DNA of 33,296 nt from Clostridiales bacterium UBA1728 (lineage in GTDB: Bacteria > Bacillota > Clostridia > Oscillospirales > Oscillospiraceae): the NCBI GenBank assembly GCA_002315975.1, contig DCIK01000003.1, positions 1-33,296 on the forward strand. Direction: 5' to 3'. The translations under genes were made by a program, and so were the position numbers. Positions 1 to 7,090 of the stretch are shown here, piece after piece (within the stretch, counting starts at the first letter, position 1; each line of letters begins with the position of its first letter). Below the pieces are notes generated by a model. The model searched no databases, was not told the origin of the DNA, and was given only the letters and a program-made list of their open reading frames with translations.

Positions 1-75
1 CCCTCAGGCACGGCTGCGCCGCGCCAGCTCCCCCATTCCCTGCGGGAACAGGGACGCCAAGGGGGATGCGGAAAG

Positions 76-205
76 CCCCCTCAGGCACGGCCGTGCCGCG
101 CCAGCTCCCCCATTCCCTGCGGGAACAGGGGGCGCCAAGGGGACGCACCTTGGCTCCCCTGTCGGCTTGCCGATGGGGGAGCTGTCGCGAAGCGACTGAG
201 GGGGG
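76..205. repeat. ~130-bp palindromic intergenic repeat, copy 1, plus truncated tandem copy
   Basis: The element begins CCCCCTCAGG and ends CTGAGGGGG, with internal arms AGCTCCCCC / GGGGGAGCT. Its right half (149-204) is the exact reverse complement of 25984-26039, so a second, oppositely oriented copy lies about 26 kb away. Bases 1-65 repeat the left half of this copy nearly exactly, a truncated tandem neighbour with a period near 78 bp. There is no coding potential beyond shadow frames. Short repeats of this type are common between genes of gut Clostridia (recollection, not searched). Bases 1-227 hold nothing else that I can identify. Confidence 0.8.
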
Positions 206-227
206 AAATCCCCGAAAAATTTCCATC

Positions 228-265
228 AAAAATCCCCGGAAAGCTCTTGCATTCCGGGGATTTTT
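228..265 (+). terminator. Rho-independent terminator of an upstream, unseen gene
   Basis: A perfect 14-bp stem, AAAAATCCCCGGAA and its reverse complement, encloses a 10-base loop and ends in TTTTT. By position it would stop transcription entering from the left edge of the window. The -35 box of the rpsB promoter starts inside its loop, so terminator and promoter share DNA. Confidence 0.7.
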
Positions 266-275
266 CCTGTATAAT
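247..275 (+). promoter_or_regulatory. rpsB-tsf promoter
   Basis: TTGCAT (247-252) and a perfect TATAAT (270-275) are 17 bp apart, a near-ideal sigma-A promoter. The predicted start near 282 leaves a roughly 100-nt leader before rpsB. Confidence 0.85.
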
Positions 276-292
276 ATCGGGGCATTACACAT

Positions 293-348
293 GGGAGTGG
301 ATCAGCGACCCTGTGGCACGATCCGGGTCGGGCTGAGTTGAGACTCCC
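293..348 (+). promoter_or_regulatory. Structured rpsB leader, possible S2 autoregulatory element
   Basis: Between the promoter and rpsB the transcript can fold into nested helices: GGGAGT (293-298) with ACTCCC (343-348), CAG (303-305) with CTG (333-335), and GACCC (307-311) with GGGTC (325-329). In other bacteria ribosomal protein S2 represses rpsB-tsf through its leader. That this fold does the same here is inference from position and pairing only. Confidence 0.45.
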
Positions 349-382
349 AGAGGTAATAACAAAATAAAGGAGGACTACTAAA

Positions 383-1111
383 ATGGCAGTCGTATCTATG
401 AAGCAGCTGCTGGAGGCCGGTGTGCATTTCGGCCACCAGACCCGTCGCTGGAACCCCAAGATGGCCGAGTACATCTACATGGAGCGTAACGGCATCTACA
501 TCATCGATCTGCAGAAGACCGTGAAGAAGCTGGAGGAGGCCTACAACTTCGTTAAGACCCTCTCTGAAAACAACCAGTCCCTGCTGTTCGTCGGCACCAA
601 GAAGCAGGCTCAGGAAGCCGTCAAGGAAGAGGCTGAGCGCGTTGGTATGTACTACGTCAACGCCCGCTGGCTCGGCGGTATGCTGACCAACTTCCGCACC
701 ATGCGTACCCGCGTGGAGCGCCTGAACCAGCTCCAGAAGATGCAGGAGGACGGCACCTTCGATATGCTTCCCAAGAAGGAAGTCATGAAGCTCCTCGGCG
801 AGATGACCAAGCTCGAGAAGTACCTGGGCGGCGTCAAGGAAATGAAGAAGCTCCCCGGCGCTCTCTTCGTCATCGACCCCCGCAAGGAGCACATCGCCAT
901 CGCCGAAGCCCGCAAGCTGCACATCCCCGTCGTCGCCATCGTTGACACCAACTGCGATCCCGACGAGGTTGACTACGTGATCCCCGGCAACGATGACGCC
1001 ATCCGCGCCATCCGCCTCATCTCCGCCACCATGGCCAACGCCATTCAGGAAGGCCGTCAGGGCGTCGATGCCGAAGAGGCTCCCGCCGAAGAGACCAAGG
1101 AGGAAGAATAA
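383..1111 (+). CDS. rpsB: 30S ribosomal protein S2
   Basis: Small-subunit ribosomal protein S2 (242 aa), one of the last proteins to join the 30S particle and needed for binding S1-type factors and mRNA. The N-terminus has the family pattern MKQLLEAGVHFGHQTRRWNP, followed by MAEYIYMERNGIYIIDLQKT. The central part carries FVGTKKQAQEAV and RWLGGMLTNF, and the C-terminus ends in an acidic Glu-rich tail. Full length for the family. AAAGGAGG at 366-373 sits 9 bases before the ATG. The stop overlaps the tsf start (TAATG), so the two are translationally coupled, which is the usual rpsB-tsf pairing. pyrH and frr, which often follow in Firmicutes, are not here. Confidence 0.99.
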   Translation: MAVVSMKQLLEAGVHFGHQTRRWNPKMAEYIYMERNGIYIIDLQKTVKKLEEAYNFVKTLSENNQSLLFVGTKKQAQEAVKEEAERVGMYYVNARWLGGMLTNFRTMRTRVERLNQLQKMQEDGTFDMLPKKEVMKLLGEMTKLEKYLGGVKEMKKLPGALFVIDPRKEHIAIAEARKLHIPVVAIVDTNCDPDEVDYVIPGNDDAIRAIRLISATMANAIQEGRQGVDAEEAPAEETKEEE

Positions 1112-2031
1112 TGGCTAACATTACCGCTGCTGCTGTCAACGAGCTGCGCCAGGCCACCGGCTGCGGCCTGATGGACTGCAAGAAGGCTCTTGTCCAGTGC
1201 GAGGGCGACTTCGAAGCCGCCGTCACCTACCTGCGCGAGAAGGGTCTCGCCTCCGCCGCCAAGAAGGCCACCCGCGTGGCCGCCGAGGGCGTTGCCTACG
1301 CCACCGTCATTGACGGCGTGGGTGTCATCGTCGAGGTCAACTGCGAGTCCGACTTCGTGGCCACCTCCCCCGTGTTCACCACCTTCGTTGAGGGTGTTGC
1401 CGCCGTTATCGCCAAGAACGCCCCCGCCGATGTGGAGGCTCTTATGGCCTGCCCCTGGACTGAGGCCGGCAAGACCGTGGACGATGCCAAGAACGACGTG
1501 TTCCTGACTCTCCGCGAGAATATGCAGATCCGCCGCTTCGAGCGCGTGGCTGACTGCGTCGCCGTTCCCTATGTTCACATGAAGGGCAAGGTTGCCGTTC
1601 TCGTGAAGATCGCCACCGACGCCACCGAGGCCGAGGTCACCGCCATGGGCAAGGATGTTGCCATGCAGATCTGCGCTCTGAATCCCCAGTTCCTGGACGA
1701 GGGCGATGTGGACGCCGCCTACATCGAGAAGGAGAAGGAAATCCGTCTCGCCACCGCCAAGCAGGATCCCAAGAACGCCAACAAGCCCGAGCAGATTCTC
1801 TCCAAGATCGTCGATGGCCAGATCGCCAAGATGTTCAAGGAAATCTGCCTGCTGAAGATGGCCTTCGTGAAGGACGACAAGCAGACCGTGGAGCAGTATG
1901 TCGCTTCCGTGGCCAAGGAGCTGGGCAAGGCCGCCAAGGTCACCGGCTACATCCGCTACGAGAAGGGCGAAGGCATCGAGAAGCGTCAGGACGACCTGGC
2001 TGCCGAAGTTGCCAAGATGGTCAAGGGCTAA
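1111..2031 (+). CDS. tsf: Elongation factor Ts
   Basis: Guanine-nucleotide exchange factor that recycles EF-Tu from GDP to GTP (306 aa). The N-terminal UBA-like region reads VNELRQATGCGLMDCKKAL, close to the classic TGAGMMDCKKAL signature. CESDFVA, in the core that contacts EF-Tu, is also present. Its start codon overlaps the rpsB stop codon, and AAGGAGG lies inside the rpsB 3' end. Length is normal for a non-mitochondrial EF-Ts. No separate promoter is visible, so it should be expressed with rpsB under the leader at 293-348. Confidence 0.99.
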   Translation: MANITAAAVNELRQATGCGLMDCKKALVQCEGDFEAAVTYLREKGLASAAKKATRVAAEGVAYATVIDGVGVIVEVNCESDFVATSPVFTTFVEGVAAVIAKNAPADVEALMACPWTEAGKTVDDAKNDVFLTLRENMQIRRFERVADCVAVPYVHMKGKVAVLVKIATDATEAEVTAMGKDVAMQICALNPQFLDEGDVDAAYIEKEKEIRLATAKQDPKNANKPEQILSKIVDGQIAKMFKEICLLKMAFVKDDKQTVEQYVASVAKELGKAAKVTGYIRYEKGEGIEKRQDDLAAEVAKMVKG

Positions 2032-2069
2032 GATTTTTCAGAAAACTGCCAATATCGCGTCTTGTATCC

Positions 2070-2084
2070 TTGGCGCAACGCCAA
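2070..2084 (+). promoter_or_regulatory. Small hairpin ahead of rpmE
   Basis: TTGGCG-CAA-CGCCAA, a 6-bp stem in the 88-bp tsf-rpmE gap. L31 genes of Firmicutes are sometimes preceded by a leader RNA that L31 binds. I could not match this hairpin to a known leader, so its role is open. Confidence 0.25.
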
Positions 2085-2119
2085 ACTCAGGACAGCATTG
2101 ATTAAAGAGGGTTAATAGA

Positions 2120-2320
2120 ATGAAGAACGGTATCCATCCCAACTATCAGCGTACCACCATTCGCTGCGCCTGCGGCGAAGTCATCGAGACCGGTTCCACC
2201 CGTAAGGACATCTCTGTGGAAATCTGCTCCAAGTGCCACCCCTTCTACACCGGCAAGCAGAAGCTGGTTGACACCAGCGGCCGCGTGGACAAGTTCAACA
2301 AGAAGTTCGGCCTGAAGTAA
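2120..2320 (+). CDS. rpmE: 50S ribosomal protein L31, zinc-binding (C+) form
   Basis: Large-subunit protein L31 (66 aa), which bridges the 50S and 30S central protuberances. It opens MKNGIHPNYQ and has the four zinc-ligand cysteines as CxC (C16, C18) and CxxC (C36, C39), so it is the C+ paralogue that normally serves under zinc sufficiency. It ends GRVDKFNKKFGLK, as in the family. AAAGAGG is 9 bases before the ATG. A strong terminator follows at 2335, so the unit ends here. It could be read through from tsf or have a weak promoter of its own. Confidence 0.98.
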   Translation: MKNGIHPNYQRTTIRCACGEVIETGSTRKDISVEICSKCHPFYTGKQKLVDTSGRVDKFNKKFGLK

Positions 2321-2334
2321 TTTTCCGAAATTTT

Positions 2335-2371
2335 AAGGAGCTGCTGCAGTTATCTGCGGCAGCTCCTTTTT
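2335..2371 (+). terminator. Rho-independent terminator after rpmE
   Basis: AAGGAGCTGCTGCA pairs with TGCGGCAGCTCCTT (14 bp, one G-T pair) around a 6-base loop and runs into TTTTT. Confidence 0.9.
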
Positions 2372-2390
2372 GCGATTTGGGAGGAAAACG

Positions 2391-2470
2391 GGGGCTGCGC
2401 AGATAGCCTGTCATTGCCACACCGGTGTGCGCACTGGTGTGGCAATGACAGGGACTTACTGCGCAGCCCC
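2391..2470. repeat. 80-bp nested palindrome between convergent genes
   Basis: The outer arms are GGGGCTGCGCAG (2391-2402) and its exact reverse complement (2459-2470). The inner arms are CTGTCATTGCCACACC (2408-2423) and its exact reverse complement (2436-2451). The inner arm shares CTGTCATTGC with the repeat at 29303-29432. It sits in the convergent gap between rpmE and ricT and could also act as a transcriptional barrier. Confidence 0.75.
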
Positions 2471-2479
2471 TATAATTCT

Positions 2480-3721
2480 TTATTCTCCGCTGCCGGGCTT
2501 TTTGCTGCGGGGACGGTAGCGGCGGCGGTGGTTGGCGTTGGGCTTCTTCTCGCCCTCGGATTTCGCAGCGTTCTCGGCCTTGGGGACGATGCGCTGCTCC
2601 TGGGTCTGCTTTTTCTCGCTCTGCCCCTTGGCCTTTTTGGGCTGGGCCTGCTTCTTCTCGTTCTGAGAATGCTGGGGGACAGCGGCGGGCTTCTTCTCTC
2701 CGCCCCGGTTATTCCGGTTGCGGCGGTGGCTGCTGCCCTGCTGGGGCTTTTCGTCGCCCTCGCTGCGGAAGCCTTCGGCGGTCTTGGGCTCCACCGGGCT
2801 GTCAGTGGAGAAGAGAACGGGCATGGCCCACTCGTCCACAATCTCCTCCTTGGGCTTTTTCTCCCGGGGCTGGAGCACGTGGGCCGGCTTCTCGCCCTCG
2901 GGGGGACGGCCTCCGGGCACCTCGGCAATATCCTCCACATCAAAGCTGTGGACAACGGCCTCGCCGCTGCCGTCCAGCTTGACCTTTACATTCTGGCGCA
3001 GGAGATTCACGCTGACCACATTGCCGTAGCCCTCCTCGGTCTCCACAAAGCAGCCGGTTTTGGGCACATGCTTAATCAGATCCTCATAGGCCTCCTGCTC
3101 GTAGCGCAGGCAGCACATCAGCCTGCCGCAGCAGCCGGAGATTTTGGTGGGGTTCAGCGAAAGGCTCTGGGTCTTGGCCATCTTGGTGCTCACGGGCTGG
3201 AACTCGTTGAGGAAGCGGCTGCAGCAGAAGGGCTGACCGCAGATGCCGATGCCGCCCAGCATCTTCGCCTCGTCCCGAACGCCGATCTGCCGGAGCTCGA
3301 TGCGGGTGCGAAACACACCGGCCAGATCCTTGACCAGCTCCCGGAAGTCCACGCGGCCGTCGGCGGTGAAGTAGAAGAGAATCTTGTTGCCCTCAAAGGA
3401 GCACTCCACATCCACCAGCTTCATCTCCAGATCGTGCCTGGCGATCTTTTCCTCGGCGATGCCGAAGGCTTCCTTTTCGCGGTTTTTGTTGATCTCCTCC
3501 ACCCGGAGGTCATCGGCACTGGCGGGACGGACAATGGGCTTGAGGGGCTGCACCACCGCGTGGTCATCCACCCTGTGGTTACCCACGGTGCAGCGACCCA
3601 GCTCCAGACCCTTGGTGGTCTCCACCACCACGGCGTCACCGACGGCAAAGGAGCGCTCGCCGGGATCAAAATAATATACCTTTCCGCCGCTGCGGAACTG
3701 TACGCTTATCACTTCAGTCAA
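2480..3721 (-). CDS. ricT: RicT/YaaT-type PSP1 domain protein with long charged tail
   Basis: PSP1-domain protein of the RicT (YaaT) family (413 aa). In Bacillus, RicT joins RicA and RicF in an Fe-S complex that promotes RNase Y-dependent mRNA maturation and affects the sporulation phosphorelay. Conserved cysteines are present in GGIGICGQPFCCSRF and SGCCGRLMCCLRYE (about C161, C166, C167, C197, C198, C203, C204). I chose the TTG at 3721: GAGG lies 9 bases upstream and the start overlaps the holB stop by 8 bases. Residues from about 270 to the end are a low-complexity Lys/Arg/Glu/Gln/Pro/Asn tail, absent from the ~275-residue Bacillus protein. The holB-ricT order matches the Bacillus holB-yaaT neighbourhood. 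Confidence 0.93.
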   Translation of the reverse strand: MTEVISVQFRSGGKVYYFDPGERSFAVGDAVVVETTKGLELGRCTVGNHRVDDHAVVQPLKPIVRPASADDLRVEEINKNREKEAFGIAEEKIARHDLEMKLVDVECSFEGNKILFYFTADGRVDFRELVKDLAGVFRTRIELRQIGVRDEAKMLGGIGICGQPFCCSRFLNEFQPVSTKMAKTQSLSLNPTKISGCCGRLMCCLRYEQEAYEDLIKHVPKTGCFVETEEGYGNVVSVNLLRQNVKVKLDGSGEAVVHSFDVEDIAEVPGGRPPEGEKPAHVLQPREKKPKEEIVDEWAMPVLFSTDSPVEPKTAEGFRSEGDEKPQQGSSHRRNRNNRGGEKKPAAVPQHSQNEKKQAQPKKAKGQSEKKQTQEQRIVPKAENAAKSEGEKKPNANHRRRYRPRSKKPGSGE

Positions 3722-4481
3722 AGTTGTAATCCTCGTTTCTATAGGTTGAGAGCATGGCGGCAATGTGTTTGCTGTTCACATTCAGGCGCAGCATCTCGCT
3801 GCATTCCCGCAGCTGCTCCTGCAGACTCAGAAGCGCCTTGCCCCGGAGCGCGGAGGCTGCCGCCTCGGAGAGCACCGGGATGAGACCGCGCATGGTGGCC
3901 ATGTCCAGCTTTTCGGCCCTGGCCTGCCACTTCAGCAGGGCGAACTCGTCGCCCAGCGCGGCAAGATATTCGGCGGAGAGAGCCTTGAGCTCGCTGTCGG
4001 CATCCTCGCCCTCGCCGCCCACATGGTAGATACCGCAGCGGGAGCGGACGGTGGGCAGCAGCGCATCGGGATTCCGGGCGCAGAGCAGGAAGAAGACCCC
4101 CTCGGGGGGCTCCTCCAGAAGCTTCAGCAGGGCGTTCTGGGCGCTGGTGTTGAGCACATCCGCCTCCGGGAAGAGGTAAATCTTCCGGGGCGCTTCGTTG
4201 GGCAGCACCACGCTGTCCTGAGCCACAGCGCGTATCTGATCCACCACGATCTCGGCGCGGAGGGTCTTGCCGTCCTTCTGATAGCCCCGGCGGATGAAGC
4301 TGATGTCGGGGTGAATGTCGGCAAAAATCTTCCGGCAGCAGCGGCAGTCACCGTAGCTCTGCCCCCGGTGTCCGGCAGAGCAGAGAAGCTGCTGGGCCAT
4401 GTCCCGGGCTGCGGCGAGCAGGGAATCGCTGTCTTCGCCGGTGAGCAGGGAGCCATGCAGTATTTTAGTCCTTGATTGCAT
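3714..4481 (-). CDS. holB: DNA polymerase III delta' subunit
   Basis: Clamp-loader delta' subunit (255 aa), a AAA+-fold protein that helps load the beta clamp onto primed DNA. Visible features are the N-terminal LHGSLLTGED region without a functional Walker A, a CxCC zinc-type cluster (GDCRCCRKI), RKIYLFPEADVLNTSAQNAL, the family hallmark LLKLLEEPPEG, and LLPTVRSRC with the SRC motif. It is somewhat short compared with ~330 aa homologues, with a reduced C-terminal domain. An AAAAAGG site precedes the ATG by about 10 bases. It lies between the DUF896 gene (38 bp upstream) and ricT (8-bp overlap), suggesting one transcript. Confidence 0.93.
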   Translation of the reverse strand: MQSRTKILHGSLLTGEDSDSLLAAARDMAQQLLCSAGHRGQSYGDCRCCRKIFADIHPDISFIRRGYQKDGKTLRAEIVVDQIRAVAQDSVVLPNEAPRKIYLFPEADVLNTSAQNALLKLLEEPPEGVFFLLCARNPDALLPTVRSRCGIYHVGGEGEDADSELKALSAEYLAALGDEFALLKWQARAEKLDMATMRGLIPVLSEAAASALRGKALLSLQEQLRECSEMLRLNVNSKHIAAMLSTYRNEDYNFD

Positions 4482-4519
4482 AGTATATCAGCCTTTTTGG
4501 AGAAAATCCAGCGCTATGC

Positions 4520-4726
4520 TCAGTTCTTTTTCCTGGGGAGCTTGCGGCGGGTGCCCTTTTCGTCCACCAGATACACGCTCTCCAGCACCTGTTCGGCACC
4601 CCGGCGCCACTCGGCAATGTACTCCTTGCGGAGGACGGCCTGCTCGGCCTTTTCCTCTTCGGTGAGAGGGCGCTCCTTGGAAAGGTGCGCCAGAGCGTTG
4701 ATACGGTTCAGCTTTTCGTCAGTCAT
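4520..4726 (-). CDS. DUF896 (YnzC-like) small protein
   Basis: A 68-residue protein with the DUF896 pattern: MTDEKLNRINALAHLSKERPL, then LTEEEKAEQAVLRKEYIAEW and a basic C-terminus. YnzC of Bacillus subtilis is a cytoplasmic two-helix hairpin of uncertain function, controlled by LexA there. No LexA box was recognised here. AAAGGA is about 9 bases before the ATG. It is first in a probable DUF896-holB-ricT operon. A weak promoter-like pair (TTGTAC-17-CATATC, minus strand) lies just upstream but is not convincing. Confidence 0.9.
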   Translation of the reverse strand: MTDEKLNRINALAHLSKERPLTEEEKAEQAVLRKEYIAEWRRGAEQVLESVYLVDEKGTRRKLPRKKN

Positions 4727-4783
4727 GATGATGTTTCCTTTGATTCCGGATATGCATGATCACCGCGCACCGTACAAGCTCCT

Positions 4784-4920
4784 GTAGGGCTCGGCCTCCG
4801 GACGAGCCGCTGACGGGATTGGCAGGATGGGGGGTGATTCCATATCGTGTATTGTGCGGTATTGCTGAGAGATTGTAAAAATCCGGGTTTCCCCGGCTCG
4901 TCCGGGAGGCCGAGCCCTAC
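4784..4920. repeat. 137-bp element with 27-bp terminal inverted repeats (GTAGGGCTCGG type)
   Basis: The left end GTAGGGCTCGGCCTCC followed by GGACGAGCCG (4784-4809) and the right end (4894-4920) are reverse complements except for one missing C on the left. The ~84-bp interior has no reading frame. The 219-bp gap between dnaI and the DUF896 gene otherwise holds nothing I can identify. It is related in its ends to 14074-14181 and 23891-23999 and to the half-element at 29361-29387. Confidence 0.75.
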
Positions 4921-4945
4921 AAAGGAGGGCAGAGGGGAAGCCTTT

Positions 4946-5938
4946 TTACACCCCGGCGCTTTTCTTCAGGGCCCGGATATCCCGACCCACAAAGCGCAGG
5001 TACTGGTACTCGCCCTCCAGACGGGAGGAGAGGGCGGCACCGTAGCGCTCGCGGAGGGCGTCCCGGTCCAGATTGGTGGAGATGACGGTGCTCTTGCGCG
5101 CGCGGATGCGTCCGTCCAGCAGGGTGTAGAGGGCGCTCTGGGTGAAGGCCGAGCCCAGCTCGGTGCCCAGATCGTCTAAAATCAGCAGATCGCAGCTTTT
5201 GAGCTGCCGCACCCGGGAGGCGGCATCGGCCTGTTCCTCCTCGTTGCGGCTGAACTTCTCCTGCTCAAAGGCCGAGAGCAGGGTGATGGCGGTGTCGTAG
5301 GCCACGCTGTAGCCCTTCCGGGCCACCTCCCGGGCAATGGAGGCCGAGAGAAAGGTCTTGCCCAGACCGGGGGCACCGGTGAAGAGCAGGTTCCCGCAGC
5401 CGGGCGTGAAGTTTTCCGCATAGAGCTGGCAGCCCTTGAAAATGGTCTCCATCTGGATGCGGGGAACGGGCCCGCCGGGAGACAGGGGGGTCAGCGGATA
5501 GTAGTCGAAGCGGAAGCTGCCGAAGCTCTCCTGCCCGCTCCTGAGCAGGGGAGAGAGCTCCCTGGTCTGCTCGGCATTGTACAGGCGGACAAGACACTCA
5601 CAGGGCTTGCCGTTGGAGAGGAAGCCCGTATCCCGACAGATGCGGCAGGAGAGAAGCTCATCGAGATAGTGCTCGTCGTAGCCATGGGCGCGGAGCAGCT
5701 TCGCGCGCTCTGCCTGCAGGCGGAGACTCTCCTGCTCCAGCTCCTCGGCAGTCCTCACAGATGTGCCCAGCGCCAGCGCCACCAGCTCGGACATGATGCC
5801 GCGAATCTGCCCGTCCAGAGTGCGAACCTCGGGGATGGAGGCATAAATTTCCGTCTGACGGCGATTTTCCTCCATCCGGTTGCGCCGCTGCTTTTCTTCC
5901 AGTACATTTCTGGCCTTGGCCAGCAGTCTGCCTTCCAT
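4946..5938 (-). CDS. dnaI: DnaI/DnaC-type replicative helicase loader ATPase
   Basis: AAA+ ATPase of the DnaC/DnaI family (330 aa), expected to load the replicative helicase at origins or restarting forks. The N-terminal half is helical and charged and carries a four-cysteine zinc site (C98-R-I-C101 and C113-E-C115). The ATPase part has Walker A GAPGLGKT (188-195), Walker B LLILDDLGTE (251-260) and the sensor-like STNL (287-290). It starts 3 bases after the DnaD-domain gene, with GGAAAGGA just upstream. This reproduces the dnaB-dnaI arrangement of Bacillus, where a DnaD-domain protein and the loader work together. An IstB-type transposition helper is unlikely given the partner and the absence of a transposase. 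Confidence 0.88.
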   Translation of the reverse strand: MEGRLLAKARNVLEEKQRRNRMEENRRQTEIYASIPEVRTLDGQIRGIMSELVALALGTSVRTAEELEQESLRLQAERAKLLRAHGYDEHYLDELLSCRICRDTGFLSNGKPCECLVRLYNAEQTRELSPLLRSGQESFGSFRFDYYPLTPLSPGGPVPRIQMETIFKGCQLYAENFTPGCGNLLFTGAPGLGKTFLSASIAREVARKGYSVAYDTAITLLSAFEQEKFSRNEEEQADAASRVRQLKSCDLLILDDLGTELGSAFTQSALYTLLDGRIRARKSTVISTNLDRDALRERYGAALSSRLEGEYQYLRFVGRDIRALKKSAGV

Positions 5939-5941
5939 GCC

Positions 5942-6883
5942 TTATCCTTTCCTGTTGACCATCTCCATAAAGGAGGAGAGGTCGTCGCCCGTCCAGGGGC
6001 TCTCCGGCGAATCGCTGCGGGGCTTATGGGCAGCGGCTCTGCCGCCGCGCACATCGCCTTTTTCGATTTCCGCCACGGTTTTCAGTCCCTTTTCCTGCCA
6101 CGCGAGTAAAATGCTGTTCATGTACTTCCAGTTGAACTTGCCGATCTGGCTGACCATGCGGTCATAGGCCAGAGCGTAGACCTCATCGCCCAGATTCATG
6201 GCCGCCCAGCTCTCCAGATACTGCCGCTCGCTGGGACTGGGCTTCCGATCCCGAAGCTGGATGATGTCCAGTATGCTCTGCTCCTTTTCCCGGCTGCGCT
6301 CCAGCTTAGCCACATAGGCTTCGGCATCGTCTAAGGTGAGAACCTCCAGCCGTGCCCAGGCGAAGGCCTCCTTCTGAATGGCGTAGAGCGTGGGGACGCG
6401 ACCCTCGCCGTAGCGCTTGCGGTAGCGCTCCAGCAGATAGTTGATGAGGAAGATGATGGTCTCCGTGCTCATGCCCAGCCGCTGGTAAATGTCGTAGAGG
6501 GTGTTCATCTCCTGCCGGCTCAGGTGCTTGCCCATGATGCGCTCGGTCTCCTGCAGGAGCGCCGACCAGTTCCTGTCCTCCCGGGAGCGGGCAAGCAGCT
6601 CCTCGGCGGTATATTCCTGGGTTTCGTCCGCAGGCTCCAGCGCCGGAGCACTCTCGCCCAGCAACCCCTCCTTGCGGAGTCGGTCCGCAGCGAGCCGAAG
6701 CCGCTCAACGCTCATACGGAGCGCCTCGGCAGCGGCCTTTTCGTCCGGCACGCCACCGGCGCGGAGCAGGTATAGATAGAGCAGCGCACAGTCGCCGTCG
6801 GAGAGACGCAGGAGCGTGTCCGCATCGGCAGCGGGCAGCAGCAGTGCCTCCGGAGTGCGCAGGGAGAATTTGGTGTTGTTCAT
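5942..6883 (-). CDS. DnaD-domain replication initiation protein
   Basis: DnaD/DnaB-like primosome protein (313 aa from the chosen start). The N-terminal ~90 residues look like a winged-helix region (LSDGDCALLYLYLLRAGG, then a helix-turn-helix-like VERLRLAADRLRKEGLL). Two DnaD-type C-terminal modules follow: MNTLYDIYQRLGMSTETIIFLINYLLERY, typical of the family, and a second near IGKFNWKYMNSILLAWQEKGL. A start at 6889 (MTMNN) is also open, but AAAGAG fits the ATG at 6883 better (8 bases). The protein probably recruits the DnaI-like loader encoded directly downstream. The promoter at 6994-7023 drives the pair. Confidence 0.87.
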   Translation of the reverse strand: MNNTKFSLRTPEALLLPAADADTLLRLSDGDCALLYLYLLRAGGVPDEKAAAEALRMSVERLRLAADRLRKEGLLGESAPALEPADETQEYTAEELLARSREDRNWSALLQETERIMGKHLSRQEMNTLYDIYQRLGMSTETIIFLINYLLERYRKRYGEGRVPTLYAIQKEAFAWARLEVLTLDDAEAYVAKLERSREKEQSILDIIQLRDRKPSPSERQYLESWAAMNLGDEVYALAYDRMVSQIGKFNWKYMNSILLAWQEKGLKTVAEIEKGDVRGGRAAAHKPRSDSPESPWTGDDLSSFMEMVNRKG

Positions 6884-6993
6884 GGTCATTTCTCTTTGGT
6901 ATAGTAGGGGAGGGGATCCCGCACCCGTTCCGCCGTGCAGGGCGGGAGGGCATACCGGGATCAGTCATTTTACGAAAACTTCAAATTTACAGC

Positions 6994-7023
6994 ATTATAT
7001 CACACGAAAGGGGCTTGCCGCAA
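6994..7023 (-). promoter_or_regulatory. Promoter of the dnaD-like/dnaI operon
   Basis: On the minus strand TTGCGG (7018-7023) and a perfect TATAAT (6994-6999) are 18 bp apart. Its -35 box overlaps that of the divergent promoter at 7015. Confidence 0.75.
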
Positions 7024-7044
7024 GTGGGCGAAGTGTGGTAAAAT
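7015..7044 (+). promoter_or_regulatory. Promoter of the U32-maf-mreCD-PBP2 cluster
   Basis: TTGCCG (7015-7020) and TAAAAT (7039-7044) are 18 bp apart, with an extended -10 TGG immediately before TAAAAT. The predicted start near 7051 gives a ~40-nt leader. The palindrome CTTGC-C-GCAAG (7014-7024) covers both divergent -35 boxes. Confidence 0.7.
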
Positions 7045-7090
7045 GTAAATTTGTAAAAATAGGTGTATTCTGCGGTAAACGGAGTATAAG

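Noticed and set aside
1..146. Tandem repeats at the left edge considered as a CRISPR array
   Set aside because: Only two copies with a ~78-bp period, no uniform spacers, and both are halves of a known type of palindromic repeat; no cas genes.
2414..3883. Long plus-strand open frame (489 aa) opposite ricT and holB
   Set aside because: Leu/Gly/Ala/Val-rich translation without family motifs; the minus strand encodes clear RicT and delta' proteins. It is an effect of GC-rich codon use.
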